A stretch of DNA of 28,473 bases, from contig JAJDEK010000127.1 of NCBI GenBank assembly GCA_029259875.1, forward strand, positions 1-28,473. The letters are read 5' to 3'. The translations under genes and the position numbers were made by a program. The notes below the pieces were generated by a model, which was not told the origin of the DNA, did not search any database, and worked only from the letters and a program-made list of their open reading frames with translations. Within the stretch, counting starts at the first letter, position 1; every line of letters starts with the position of its first letter. Positions 1 through 7,184 of the stretch are shown here, in pieces. The stretch is from Planctomycetaceae bacterium (GTDB lineage: Bacteria; Planctomycetota; Planctomycetia; Planctomycetales; Planctomycetaceae).

Positions 1-1182
1 GGACCTGAATCGAGAAACACTTCAGTCGATGAGCCTGTATGTGGTCTCGTATTCAAGATTCAGGCAGACAAACACGGCGACTTGTGTTTTATTCGCGTCT
101 ATTCTGGTCAATTGAAAAGTGGGAGCCGGTTGTTAAATGCACGTACTGGCAAGAAAGAGTTGATCAGCCAGCTTTGGCGCGTCCACGCCGACTCTCGGGA
201 GAAAGTTGAGACAGACTGCATTGATGCAGGCGACATTGCCGGCGTCATTGGCCCGAAAGAAGCCGCAACGGGAGACACCCTGTGTGATATTCGACATCCG
301 ATTTTGCTGGAAAGTATCACGTTTCCGGAAACAGTGATCTCAATGGCAGTCGAACCCGAGTCCAGCGCTGACCGAAAAAAACTGGAAGAAACGCTGCAAA
401 AGCTGTCCAGACAAGACCCCACATTTAAAGCCGTTCCCAATGAAGAAACAGGACAAACCATTGTTTCTGGAATGGGAGAACTGCATCTTGAAGTATTGCG
501 AAATCGGATGCAGAAAGAGTTCAACCTGAGCGTCCGTGTGCATAAACCTCGCGTCAGTTATCGCGAAACGGTATTGAAGGCAGTTGAAAAAGAGGTGGAA
601 TTTAATCGCCCGTCTGCAGGCGGGAATCTTTATTTTAAAGTAAAACTACGGCTAGAACCTTTTAAAGGCGATTCTTCTGTTTCCATTATCAGCAAGTTGA
701 AGCCAGGTGATTTGGATCCGACGTATGAAAAAGTAATGTTGGAAACATTAAAAATGGGGCTAGAGGGAGGAGGACAAGTTGGCTTCCCTTTAATGAATGT
801 GCAATTTGTTGTGCTCAATACACAGGCTAGAGAAGGGGAGACCAATGAAGTGGCCGTGGAAGCCGCTGTCTCCGAGGCGTTACATGGCTGCATTATGAAC
901 GCCCAAATGCAGCTATTAGAGCCAATCATGAAAATGGAAGTCGTCACTCCCGATGACTTCCGTGGAAATATTCAGGCCGACCTCAGCTCACGAAATGCCG
1001 CTGTACTCAATACCGAGTGGCGGAGCGATCTGTGTGTGATGGAAGTGGAATCGCCATTATCACAACTTTTTGGTTATTCTACCCAGATCCGTAGCCTCTC
1101 CCAGGGGAGAGCCTCATTTTCAATGGAACCATTGAAGTATGCGCCTGCCCCGCCGAGCGTTTTAAAAGAGATGATTGGATAA
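1..1182 (+). CDS. fusA: Elongation factor G, 3' part (spdEFG2-like), cut by the window edge
   Basis: The frame is open from base 1, so the GTPase domain and the start lie outside the window. What remains is domain II (FKIQADKHGD), domain III (SGMGELHLEVLRNRM, about nt 466-510), domain IV and domain V (LLEPIMKMEVVTP from about nt 913; FGYSTQIRSLSQGRASFSME near the end). EF-G is a ribosomal GTPase for translocation, and some paralogs act in ribosome recycling. Domain IV is divergent: the usual GGRGQYGHV loop is replaced by SAGGNLYFKV, and the GDLNSRRG motif reads ADLSSRNAAV. The stretch GFPLMNVQ followed by REGETNEVAVEAAVSEAL resembles mitochondrial EF-G2 and the bacterial spdEFG2 group more than canonical EF-G. 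The gene lies 264 nt upstream of rpsJ, where a canonical fusA or tuf often sits. The EF-G family call is certain; the subgroup is inferred from memory of the family. Confidence 0.93.
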   Translation, partial: GPESRNTSVDEPVCGLVFKIQADKHGDLCFIRVYSGQLKSGSRLLNARTGKKELISQLWRVHADSREKVETDCIDAGDIAGVIGPKEAATGDTLCDIRHPILLESITFPETVISMAVEPESSADRKKLEETLQKLSRQDPTFKAVPNEETGQTIVSGMGELHLEVLRNRMQKEFNLSVRVHKPRVSYRETVLKAVEKEVEFNRPSAGGNLYFKVKLRLEPFKGDSSVSIISKLKPGDLDPTYEKVMLETLKMGLEGGGQVGFPLMNVQFVVLNTQAREGETNEVAVEAAVSEALHGCIMNAQMQLLEPIMKMEVVTPDDFRGNIQADLSSRNAAVLNTEWRSDLCVMEVESPLSQLFGYSTQIRSLSQGRASFSMEPLKYAPAPPSVLKEMIG

Positions 1183-1347
1183 TTTTGAAGATTCATAGTC
1201 TTCATCGCTTGGTATCTTAGGGAAGAGCGTGTAACGTATCCCTCTGGTGAATGCTGACCTAAGTCCCCATATGAACACTGCATGGTAAGCATTCCACAAG
1301 AGAATGTCAGAATTTGGAAAAAAGCGTTTTAAGCTTTCTTCGGGTTG

Positions 1348-1376
1348 TTGACAAGCGGAGAGGGTCTCATTAGTAT
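1348..1376 (+). promoter_or_regulatory. Sigma-70-type promoter of the S10 operon
   Basis: TTGACA (1348-1353), a 17-nt spacer and TAGTAT (1371-1376) form a near-consensus housekeeping promoter in the 264-nt gap between the EF-G gene and rpsJ. Transcription would start near 1383, giving a 5' leader of roughly 60 nt before rpsJ. The bases after the -10 element (TGCTCGC) are fairly G/C-rich, which would suit growth-rate (stringent) control, but that part is inference. Confidence 0.75.
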
Positions 1377-1446
1377 TGCTCGCTTCCTTGCTCGGAGAAG
1401 GTATCTAAGCAGGGTGAGAATCTTATTTTAGAGAAGGAAATAATTG

Positions 1447-1779
1447 GTGGCCGTTGCGAGTCAAGAGCGAATCAGAATTCGCATGGAAGCTTATGATCAC
1501 TCCGTTTTGGATCAATCAGCAGCAGATATTGTTGATACAGCCAAGCGAACTGGTGCGATCGTGCATGGCCCCATTCCGTTGCCAACACGGATTGAACGTT
1601 ATACGGTTCTTAAAGGACCGCATATCGATAAAAAATCTCGTGAGCAATTTGAAATTCGAACTCATAAGCGTTTAGTAGATATTTTGTCTCCCACAGGTAA
1701 AACAATTGATGCTTTGAATAAATTGTCATTGCCTGCAGGAGTTGATATTAAAATTAAGGCGTCCGCTGGCGGAAACTAG
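1447..1779 (+). CDS. rpsJ: 30S ribosomal protein S10
   Basis: S10 (uS10) is part of the head of the 30S subunit and doubles as the antitermination factor NusE. The protein (110 aa) shows the family core: [22 protein letters not shown] at the N-terminus, then [19 protein letters not shown] and [19 protein letters not shown] chose the GTG at 1447, about 8 nt after an AGAAGGA ribosome binding site; a TTG one codon upstream (1444) is the alternative. It is the first gene of the S10 cluster, directly behind the promoter at 1348-1376. A 159-nt spacer with three hairpins separates it from rplC. Confidence 0.96.
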   Translation: MAVASQERIRIRMEAYDHSVLDQSAADIVDTAKRTGAIVHGPIPLPTRIERYTVLKGPHIDKKSREQFEIRTHKRLVDILSPTGKTIDALNKLSLPAGVDIKIKASAGGN

Positions 1780-1812
1780 TCTTTTTCAGTTTTCGTTATG
1801 ATGCTCGCAGGT

Positions 1813-1896
1813 CTGGCAATTGCCAGGTTTGCTTGATTGGTTAGGGATCCAGCGTTAGCTGGTAATGCTATGCTTCTTGCTGTTCTGTGTGAACAG
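1813..1896 (+). promoter_or_regulatory. Three tandem stem-loops in the rpsJ-rplC spacer (candidate leader)
   Basis: Three short perfect inverted repeats follow each other between rpsJ and rplC: CTGGC-AATT-GCCAG (1813-1826), CCAGC-GTTA-GCTGG (1849-1862) and CTGTTC-TGTGT-GAACAG (1880-1896). None is followed by a T-run, so they are not intrinsic terminators. The first two stems carry related sequences (CTGGC/GCCAG and CCAGC/GCTGG), so alternative cross-pairing is possible. The rplC ribosome binding site starts about 30 nt downstream. A role in translation control or RNA processing is inference. Confidence 0.45.
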
Positions 1897-1938
1897 ATTT
1901 CGTAGGAGCTTTGTTCCCGTTGTTTAAAGGTGATGAGT

Positions 1939-2628
1939 ATGCCTGTCGGTCTACTGGGTAAAAAGGTCGGGATGACGCAAGTTTATGATGGCGGGGTAAT
2001 GGTTCCCGTCACTGTAATACAGGCTGGGCCTTGTCATGTCCTGCAAGTGCGTACGGTAGACACCGATGGTTACGAAGCGGTTCAGCTTGGTTTTGGAGAC
2101 AAACCTCGCCGTCTCGCAGCTCGCAGTGAACGTGGACATGTTACTTCGCTCGACAGCAAGCGACAAAAAAAACGCACCGAGTCAGGTGTTACCGTTGCCG
2201 AAAAAGCTGGCTGTGAACCGAAACGGTTTATTCGTGAGTTTCGCACAGACGGTGAAGACCATAGCTGTGCCGTTGGAAATGCATTAACGGTTTCCGTGTT
2301 TTCTGATGTAGCATTCATTGATGTAATAGGTACCAGCAAAGGTCGGGGCTTTGCTGGTGTTATGAAGAGACATAATTTTTCTGGCCAACGTGCGACCCAT
2401 GGTGTAAAGCGAGTTCATCGTCATGGTGGTTCAATCGGCCAGAGTGCAGACCCTTCCCGTGTTATGAAGGGGACTCGTATGGGTGGTCGATATGGTGGCA
2501 AGCAGATTACTGTAAGACATTTGAAAGTTGTGCGTGTTGATGAGGAGAACAATCTCCTTTTAGTACGAGGGGCAGTTCCAGGACCCAATGGCGGGGACTT
2601 GATCATTCGCCAAACCAATAAGTATTAG
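1939..2628 (+). CDS. rplC: 50S ribosomal protein L3
   Basis: L3 (uL3) is a primary 23S rRNA-binding assembly protein whose extended loop reaches the peptidyl transferase centre. The 229-aa protein begins MPVGLLGKKVGMTQVYD and has the diagnostic segments GTSKGRGFAGVMKRHNFSG, QRATHGVKRVHRHGGSIGQ and MGGRYGGKQITVRHLKVVRVD. The Gln in GQRATHG matches the position methylated by PrmB in proteobacteria. I chose ATG 1939, which sits about 5 nt after AAAGGTGA. GTG 1930 and ATG 1933 are in frame upstream but lie within or against this binding site. Confidence 0.96.
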   Translation: MPVGLLGKKVGMTQVYDGGVMVPVTVIQAGPCHVLQVRTVDTDGYEAVQLGFGDKPRRLAARSERGHVTSLDSKRQKKRTESGVTVAEKAGCEPKRFIREFRTDGEDHSCAVGNALTVSVFSDVAFIDVIGTSKGRGFAGVMKRHNFSGQRATHGVKRVHRHGGSIGQSADPSRVMKGTRMGGRYGGKQITVRHLKVVRVDEENNLLLVRGAVPGPNGGDLIIRQTNKY

Positions 2629-2652
2629 TTCTTTTGAGTGTTTGAAGTAATC

Positions 2653-2666
2653 AGGCAGTTCTGCCT
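2653..2666 (+). other. Short perfect hairpin, rplC-rplD spacer
   Basis: AGGCAG-TT-CTGCCT is a perfect 6-bp inverted repeat in the 55-nt gap, ending 17 nt before the rplD start. It has no T-run. It belongs to the recurrent intercistronic stem-loops of this operon. Confidence 0.4.
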
Positions 2667-2683
2667 TAATAAATGGTGTCAAA

Positions 2684-3313
2684 ATGATTTCTGTTGCAAT
2701 TCAAGATAAAGCTGGCAAAGAAGTTGGCAAATATGAGTTTGAGCCTACCGAGTTGGCGGGCGGCATCAATCGTCAATTGTTACACGACGTTGTGGTGATG
2801 TACGAAGCAAACAAGAGAATTGGTGCTTCAAAAACCAAAAGCCGTGGTGAAGTGAGAGGCAGTACAGCAAAGCTGTATCGTCAAAAGGGAACGGGCCGTG
2901 CACGTGCTGGTTCTTCTCGGACACCCGTACGTAGAGGCGGTGGTCACACTTTTGCCAAGAAACCAAAAGACTGGTCATATCGTCTGCCGAAAAAAGCGGT
3001 AAAGCTGGCAACACGTATGGCTCTTTTAAGTAAATTTGAAGACGCACAAGTGACGCTCATTGATGAGCTGTCAATGGAAGTGCCCAAAACAAAAGAAGTC
3101 ACAGGCGTATTGAAAGCTTTGGGATTGTCTGATATCAGCTGCCTGCTGACCATCGACCAACACGATCCTATTGTCTGGAAGTCTGCCCGAAATATTGAGA
3201 AGGTACAAGTATCACCGGCTGCTGATTTGAATGCTTATGATATTCTGCATCAACGGCAAATGGTTTTGACCAAGTCTGCTTTAGACCAATTGCTTGGTCG
3301 GTCTGAAGCTTAA
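2684..3313 (+). CDS. rplD: 50S ribosomal protein L4
   Basis: L4 (uL4) binds domain I of 23S rRNA and lines the exit tunnel; in E. coli it also represses the S10 operon. The 209-aa protein has the family signature loop KTKSRGEVRGSTAKLYRQKGTGRARAG at about residues 47-73, followed by the conserved RRGGGHTFAKKPKDWSYRLPKKA. The C-terminal globular part includes NIEKVQVSPAADLNAYDIL and KSALDQL, typical of the family. ATG 2684 is the only sensible start. The gene lies between rplC and rplW in the normal order. Confidence 0.96.
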   Translation: MISVAIQDKAGKEVGKYEFEPTELAGGINRQLLHDVVVMYEANKRIGASKTKSRGEVRGSTAKLYRQKGTGRARAGSSRTPVRRGGGHTFAKKPKDWSYRLPKKAVKLATRMALLSKFEDAQVTLIDELSMEVPKTKEVTGVLKALGLSDISCLLTIDQHDPIVWKSARNIEKVQVSPAADLNAYDILHQRQMVLTKSALDQLLGRSEA

Positions 3314-3366
3314 TTTAACGCGATTTGTAGTTTAATAGTCCAGTTTGGATATTGAGGTTAGTTGTC

Positions 3367-3675
3367 ATGTCGGATGGTTTAAAAAAAGGCGTTCAACTGA
3401 AGCCGTATCAGGTCGTCATCCGGCCATTGGTTACAGAAAAAGGGACTCACCTTTCTGAGTCTTATAATGCATATACTTTTGTTGTTGATAAGTCTGCCAC
3501 AAAAACAGACATTAAAAATGCAGTAGCTGACTTGTGGAATGTGCGTGTCGTTTCGGTTCGCACCCAGAATCGACTCGGAAAGCCGCGTCGACATAAACAC
3601 AAAATTGGTTATACCAAATCATGGAAAAAGGCAATTGTCGAGCTTCATGAAGATGATCGAATTTCGTTCTTCTAA
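3367..3675 (+). CDS. rplW: 50S ribosomal protein L23
   Basis: L23 (uL23) sits at the tunnel exit and docks trigger factor and SRP. The 102-aa protein carries the family motifs LKPYQVVIRPLVTEKGTHL, YTFVVDKSATKTDIKNAVADLWNV and VVSVRTQNRLGKPRRHKHKIGYTKSWKKAIVEL. Its length matches the family (about 100 aa). I chose ATG 3367, which follows TTGAGG at 3352-3357; the in-frame TTG at 3352 overlaps that site. It is followed 83 nt later by rplB. Confidence 0.95.
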   Translation: MSDGLKKGVQLKPYQVVIRPLVTEKGTHLSESYNAYTFVVDKSATKTDIKNAVADLWNVRVVSVRTQNRLGKPRRHKHKIGYTKSWKKAIVELHEDDRISFF

Positions 3676-3720
3676 AAAACGTGTTTTGTATAGAGTTTGA
3701 CTAACAGATATTTTTAATGT

Positions 3721-3736
3721 TTGGTTTTGAAGCCAA
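3721..3736 (+). other. Weak hairpin upstream of rplB
   Basis: TTGGTTT-TG-AAGCCAA folds as a 7-bp stem with one G-U pair, though the 2-nt loop would force the inner pairs open. It lies about 20 nt before the rplB start and just ahead of its ribosome binding site (CGAGGGG). It resembles the other spacer stem-loops of the operon; the function is unknown. Confidence 0.25.
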
Positions 3737-3758
3737 TAATAATTCGAGGGGTTAATTT

Positions 3759-4616
3759 ATGGGAATCCGATACTACAAGCCAACGACAGCAGGTCGGCGT
3801 GGCGCATCGGTGAGCGATTTTGCAGCGATCACTGATCGTAAGAAGGCTCCTGAGAAAACCCTGCTTAAACGATACAAGAAAAAGGGTGGTCGTAATCACC
3901 AAGGTGTGATTACAGCCCGTCATCGTGGTGGTGGACACAAGCGAATGTATCGCGTGATCGACTTTCGCCGCGGTAAAGATAATGTGCCTGCTAAAGTAAA
4001 TAGTATTGAGTATGATCCCAACCGATCTGCTCGGATTGCATTGTTACATTATGCGGATGGTGAGAAACGATATATTCTTGCTCCCGAAGGTTTGGTCGCC
4101 GGTGATACTGTTATTAGTGGTGACAAAGTAGAGCCTAATGTGGGTAACTGCATGCCTTTAGCAAGTATTCCACTTGGCTCAGCAATTCATAATGTAGAAA
4201 TGCAACCAGGACGTGGGGGGCAGCTCTGCCGTAGTGCAGGAACCTCAGCCATTCTGAATGCACGTGAAGATAACTGGGCTCAGATCACTCTGCCTTCTGG
4301 TGAAGTCAGACGTCTTCCGAGTTCTTGTCGAGCAACGATTGGTGAAATCGGAAACTCGGAACATACAAAAATCGTCTTGGGTAAAGCTGGTCGAAAACGA
4401 TGGATGGGGCGACGTCCTCATGTTCGTGGAACCTGCATGAACCCAGTAGCTCACCCGATGGGTGGGGGTGAAGGTCGGAATTCAGGCGGCCGCCATCCTT
4501 GTAGTCCCACTGGTAAGCTTGCCAAAGGTGGAAAAACTCGAAAGAGAAAAAAAGCTTCTTCCAAGGCCATCATTCGGCGGCGTAAATCACGTCGTTATGG
4601 TCAGCTGAAGCTCTGA
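3759..4616 (+). CDS. rplB: 50S ribosomal protein L2
   Basis: L2 (uL2) is needed for subunit association and supports the peptidyl transferase centre. The 285-aa protein starts [15 protein letters not shown] and contains [45 protein letters not shown] and, near the C-terminus, [13 protein letters not shown]. In E. coli the last motif reads NPVDHPHGGGEGR. The functionally important His (E. coli His229) is kept, while the Asp before it is Ala and the second His is Met. The C-terminal tail is strongly basic ([19 protein letters not shown]). A clear binding site (CGAGGGG) precedes ATG 3759. Confidence 0.97.
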   Translation: MGIRYYKPTTAGRRGASVSDFAAITDRKKAPEKTLLKRYKKKGGRNHQGVITARHRGGGHKRMYRVIDFRRGKDNVPAKVNSIEYDPNRSARIALLHYADGEKRYILAPEGLVAGDTVISGDKVEPNVGNCMPLASIPLGSAIHNVEMQPGRGGQLCRSAGTSAILNAREDNWAQITLPSGEVRRLPSSCRATIGEIGNSEHTKIVLGKAGRKRWMGRRPHVRGTCMNPVAHPMGGGEGRNSGGRHPCSPTGKLAKGGKTRKRKKASSKAIIRRRKSRRYGQLKL

Positions 4617-4674
4617 TATAGTAGTTTGATTTTAAAAGTTTAAATATCGTTTTCGATGATTGAGGACAAGTTTT

Positions 4675-4941
4675 ATGGGTCGCTCACTGAAAAAAGGGCC
4701 TTATGTTGATGTGAAGCTTCTTAAGAAGATTGAGAAGCTGAACGAATCGGGTAGAAAAGAATCGATTAAGACATGGGCTCGAGCTTCAACCATTGCTCCG
4801 GAATTTGTAGGTCATACATTTTTGGTGCATAATGGGCGTGCTCACCTAAGCGTATATGTAACGGAAGAAATGGTCGGTCATAAATTAGGTGAATTTTCAC
4901 TGACTCGAACCTTCCGAGGCCATACCGCCAGGAAGAAATAA
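4675..4941 (+). CDS. rpsS: 30S ribosomal protein S19
   Basis: S19 (uS19) forms a complex with S13 in the 30S head. The 88-aa protein matches the family over its whole length: [35 protein letters not shown] and [21 protein letters not shown] chose ATG 4675 (MGRSLKKG), which follows TGAGGA at 4661-4666; a TTG at 4660 would overlap that binding site and add residues foreign to the family. The gene lies between rplB and rplV, in the standard order. Confidence 0.96.
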   Translation: MGRSLKKGPYVDVKLLKKIEKLNESGRKESIKTWARASTIAPEFVGHTFLVHNGRAHLSVYVTEEMVGHKLGEFSLTRTFRGHTARKK

Positions 4942-4963
4942 ACGTTTTTGTTTGTTGTTATTA

Positions 4964-4978
4964 CGACTGTGGCAGTCG
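4964..4978 (+). other. Short perfect hairpin, rpsS-rplV spacer
   Basis: CGACTG-TGG-CAGTCG is a perfect 6-bp stem with a 3-nt loop in the 80-nt spacer. It is not followed by a T-run. It is one of the recurrent intercistronic stem-loops in this operon. Confidence 0.4.
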
Positions 4979-5021
4979 ATAACGTATAAGAATTATGCAA
5001 TAGTGAAGTGGAGTAATTGTC

Positions 5022-5366
5022 ATGGGGCAAGTTCGAGCAACACATAAATTTGCACGAATTTCAGCAACTAAAGTTCGTCCTTTTGCGGACTTGGTTCGAG
5101 GAATGACGACTTCTGAAGGTTTGGATTCTTTAAAGTATCTTCCAAACCGAGGAGCACGTTTTCTCGAAAAAGTCATCAAAAGTGCGGTCGCAAATGCTGA
5201 AGACAAAGGTGCCCGTAATGTAGAGGGTCTGAAAATTACAGAAGCACGCGTTGATGGCGGGCCAATGTTTAAACGGATTCAGCCTCGTGCCAGAGGTATG
5301 GCATATACAATTCGGCGTCGAATGGCACATATTCATATTGCGATTGAAGCACCAGAGCTTCCTTAG
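5022..5366 (+). CDS. rplV: 50S ribosomal protein L22
   Basis: L22 (uL22) lines the peptide exit tunnel through a long beta-hairpin. The 114-aa protein shows the family pattern: ATHKFARISATKVRPFADLVRG, then SAVANAEDKGARNVEGLKITEARVDGGPMFKRIQPRARGMAYTIRRRMAHIHIAI. Its length is as expected (110-115 aa). ATG 5022 follows AGTGGAGT at about 5007-5014. The spacer to rpsC (85 nt) again holds a hairpin. Confidence 0.96.
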   Translation: MGQVRATHKFARISATKVRPFADLVRGMTTSEGLDSLKYLPNRGARFLEKVIKSAVANAEDKGARNVEGLKITEARVDGGPMFKRIQPRARGMAYTIRRRMAHIHIAIEAPELP

Positions 5367-5386
5367 ACGTGATAAATCATATTGAT

Positions 5387-5402
5387 TGTTGATCCGTCAA
5401 CA
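5387..5402 (+). other. Short perfect hairpin, rplV-rpsC spacer
   Basis: TGTTGA-TCCG-TCAACA is a perfect 6-bp stem with a 4-nt loop, 50 nt before the rpsC start. It has no T-run after it. Confidence 0.4.
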
Positions 5403-5451
5403 TAATAACTAATAAAACTCAACCTGAAATACTTAAAGGATAACCTGAATC

Positions 5452-6153
5452 ATGGGGCAAAAAGTTCGACCAACCGGATTTCGAGTCGGCGTGGTAGAAG
5501 ACTGGAGAAGTCGCTGGTATGCCTCCAAGAAAGATTTTGGGGCACTGTTGATTGAAGACTCCAAGGTACGAAAGTTTATTCAGACAAAGTATAAGTTTGC
5601 CGGTATTCCTAAGGTCGAGATCGAACGAACTCGCGATCAGGTTGTCGTGCACTTATTTACTGCCCGTCCTGGGATCATTATTGGTCGTAAGGGACAAGAA
5701 GTTGATCGGTTAAAAGCAGAGTTGGAAGACCTGACCGGTCGTCGGATGGAATTAAAGATTATTGAAGTTGATAATGCATTGCAAAGTGCAGCATTGGTTG
5801 CGGAAGATATCGCTCAGCAGTTATCAAAGCGTGGTAGCTTTCGTCGCACAATAAAACGTGCCCTGGACCAGGTAATGGAAACGGGCGTTCATGGAATTAA
5901 AATCGAACTTTCAGGTCGACTAGGTGGCGCTGAAATGTCAAGGCGTGAAAAAGCCAGCCGTGGCTCAATCCCGCTTTCGACTTTACAGCGACATATTGAC
6001 TACGGACTCCGCGAGGCACACACCACCTTCGGAATTATCGGAGTGAAAGTTTGGATCGACCTTGGTGATTATTCAGATGAGGAGAATCGCGATGGCGCTA
6101 ATGCCAAAGCGGGTCAAGCACCGCAAAAGCCAAAGAGGACGCATAAAAGGTAA
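5452..6153 (+). CDS. rpsC: 30S ribosomal protein S3
   Basis: S3 (uS3) forms part of the mRNA entry channel. The 233-aa protein has the N-terminal GQKVRPTGFRVGVVEDWRSRW, a KH domain with the GXXG loop in RPGIIIGRKGQEVDRLK, and the C-terminal S3 domain (GRLGGAEMSRREKASRGSIPLSTLQRHIDYG, TTFGIIGVKVWIDLGDY). ATG 5452 follows AAAGGA at 5435-5440. The basic C-terminal tail (residues about 213-233) is encoded in DNA that also encodes the start of rplP in another frame, an overlap of about 62 nt. Confidence 0.97.
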   Translation: MGQKVRPTGFRVGVVEDWRSRWYASKKDFGALLIEDSKVRKFIQTKYKFAGIPKVEIERTRDQVVVHLFTARPGIIIGRKGQEVDRLKAELEDLTGRRMELKIIEVDNALQSAALVAEDIAQQLSKRGSFRRTIKRALDQVMETGVHGIKIELSGRLGGAEMSRREKASRGSIPLSTLQRHIDYGLREAHTTFGIIGVKVWIDLGDYSDEENRDGANAKAGQAPQKPKRTHKR

Positions 6154-6511
6154 TGCAACACGTGGTAACACTGTTGCCTTTGGTGAATGGGGCTTACAAT
6201 CTCTGGACCCTGGGCACATAGCAGCAAATACCATTGAAGCTTGCCGTATTGCAGCAACACAATATGTTCGAGGTGAAGGTAAACTTTATATCCGGATCTT
6301 TCCCCAGAAGTCGGTAACATCCCGTCCTCTGGAAACCCGTATGGGTAAAGGAAAAGGGGAGCCGGATCACTGGGTTGCCGTCATTAAGCCGGGAACAGTG
6401 TTGTTTGAGTTATCGGGAGTTTCGAAAGAAGCGGCAAAACGTTGTTTTGCACGTGTCGCACATAAGTTGCCAGTGAATGTCAGGTTGGTCGAACGTCGTC
6501 CTTCCATTTGA
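6092..6511 (+). CDS. rplP: 50S ribosomal protein L16
   Basis: L16 (uL16) helps organise the A-site side of the peptidyl transferase centre. The 139-aa protein reads MALMPKRVKHRKSQRGR, then GEWGLQSLDPGHIAANTIEACR, TRMGKGKGEPDHWVAVIKPGTVLFE and AAKRCFARVAHKLPV, all typical. I chose ATG 6092, about 6 nt after a GAGGAGAA binding site at 6079-6086; ATG 6101 (MPKRVKHRK) is the alternative. The first 62 nt lie inside the 3' end of rpsC in another frame, so both the S3 tail and the L16 head are written by the same basic-coding DNA. Translation is probably coupled. Confidence 0.95.
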   Translation: MALMPKRVKHRKSQRGRIKGNATRGNTVAFGEWGLQSLDPGHIAANTIEACRIAATQYVRGEGKLYIRIFPQKSVTSRPLETRMGKGKGEPDHWVAVIKPGTVLFELSGVSKEAAKRCFARVAHKLPVNVRLVERRPSI

Positions 6512-6555
6512 TCTGGTCAAATACAAGTTATTGAATTTTTTATCACTTTTGTCCT

Positions 6556-6579
6556 GTCTGCTCTTATTTAGAGTCAGAC
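6556..6579 (+). other. Stem-loop in the rplP-rpmC spacer
   Basis: GTCTGCTCT pairs with AGAGTCAGAC around a TATTT loop, a 9-bp stem with one bulged base. It lies 26 nt before the rpmC start, which itself lacks a clear ribosome binding site. It is not followed by a T-run. Confidence 0.4.
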
Positions 6580-6604
6580 TGCAAAACATCATTGGGTTTT
6601 ACTG

Positions 6605-6814
6605 ATGACCAAAGCGACTGAATTACGCGAGATGAATGATGAGCAATTATCATTCGCTCTGCAGGAAACACAAAAAGAGTTATTTCAGTTGCGGTTTCAA
6701 GCGGCAACAGAGAGGCTTGATGCACCAAGTAACATCAAGCGACTAAGGCGTGAGATTGCACGAATCCAGACAATTCAGCGTGAGCGTGACTTAAGTCTAC
6801 AAAAGAATGCTTAA
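6605..6814 (+). CDS. rpmC: 50S ribosomal protein L29
   Basis: L29 (uL29) is a small helical hairpin near the exit tunnel. The 69-aa protein has the family pattern LREMNDEQLSFALQETQKELFQLRFQAA followed by a second helix, IKRLRREIARIQTIQRER. The length fits. The upstream region (TTGGGTTTTACTG) has no good Shine-Dalgarno sequence, unlike most neighbours. A 22-nt gap leads to rpsQ, the normal next gene. Confidence 0.94.
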   Translation: MTKATELREMNDEQLSFALQETQKELFQLRFQAATERLDAPSNIKRLRREIARIQTIQRERDLSLQKNA

Positions 6815-6836
6815 TGAGGCTCGTTGAGGTAATAAA

Positions 6837-7082
6837 ATGCGAAAAATATTAACAGGCACAGTGGCTAGCGCCAAAATGGATAAAACTTTACGAGTGGAAA
6901 TCCAAAGACGATATCGTCATCCCATGTATGGAAAAACCATCCGGGGGCGTACTGTATGTCATGTTCATGATGAGAAAAATGAAGCACAGGAAGGGGATAC
7001 TGTCGAGATTGTCGAAAGTCGTCCACGTTCCAAAACAAAGCGTTGGGATATGATCCGAGTTGTAGAGAAGAAGAAAGACTAA
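6837..7082 (+). CDS. rpsQ: 30S ribosomal protein S17
   Basis: S17 (uS17) is a primary 16S rRNA-binding protein with an OB fold. The 81-aa protein contains [21 protein letters not shown], the conserved HPMYGKTI and a later [30 protein letters not shown] 6837 follows TTGAGGT at 6824-6830. The stop codon (7080-7082) sits in the loop of a perfect 8-bp hairpin. Confidence 0.95.
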   Translation: MRKILTGTVASAKMDKTLRVEIQRRYRHPMYGKTIRGRTVCHVHDEKNEAQEGDTVEIVESRPRSKTKRWDMIRVVEKKKD

Positions 7083-7092
7083 GCGTCTTTCT
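7072..7092 (+). promoter_or_regulatory. Perfect 8-bp hairpin with the rpsQ stop codon in its loop
   Basis: AGAAAGAC (7072-7079), loop TAAGC (7080-7084) and GTCTTTCT (7085-7092) form a perfect stem whose loop contains the TAA stop of rpsQ. The bases after it (GCATTGACTGC) are not a T-run, so it is not a standard terminator. It could mark an mRNA processing or stabilisation point between the rpsQ and rplN cistrons. Confidence 0.45.
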
Positions 7093-7134
7093 GCATTGAC
7101 TGCAATTGGGTGTCTTTTTAGTTGTACAAAGTTT

Positions 7135-7158
7135 AAAGATAAGGTTTACCTCATCTTT
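7135..7158 (+). promoter_or_regulatory. Stem-loop upstream of rplN
   Basis: AAAGAT-A-AGGT-TT-ACCT-C-ATCTTT forms two helices separated by one A/C mismatch, ending 26 nt before the rplN start and just ahead of its likely ribosome binding site (AAGGAA). This is the boundary that corresponds to the start of the spc operon in E. coli. A regulatory role is inference. Confidence 0.4.
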
Positions 7159-7184
7159 TGGGTTGATAAGGAACAGGCAAAGCC

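Noticed and set aside
1319..1337. AAAGC-GTTTTAA-GCTTT hairpin after the EF-G gene as terminator
   Set aside because: Only a 5-bp stem and a poor T-run; too weak to call.
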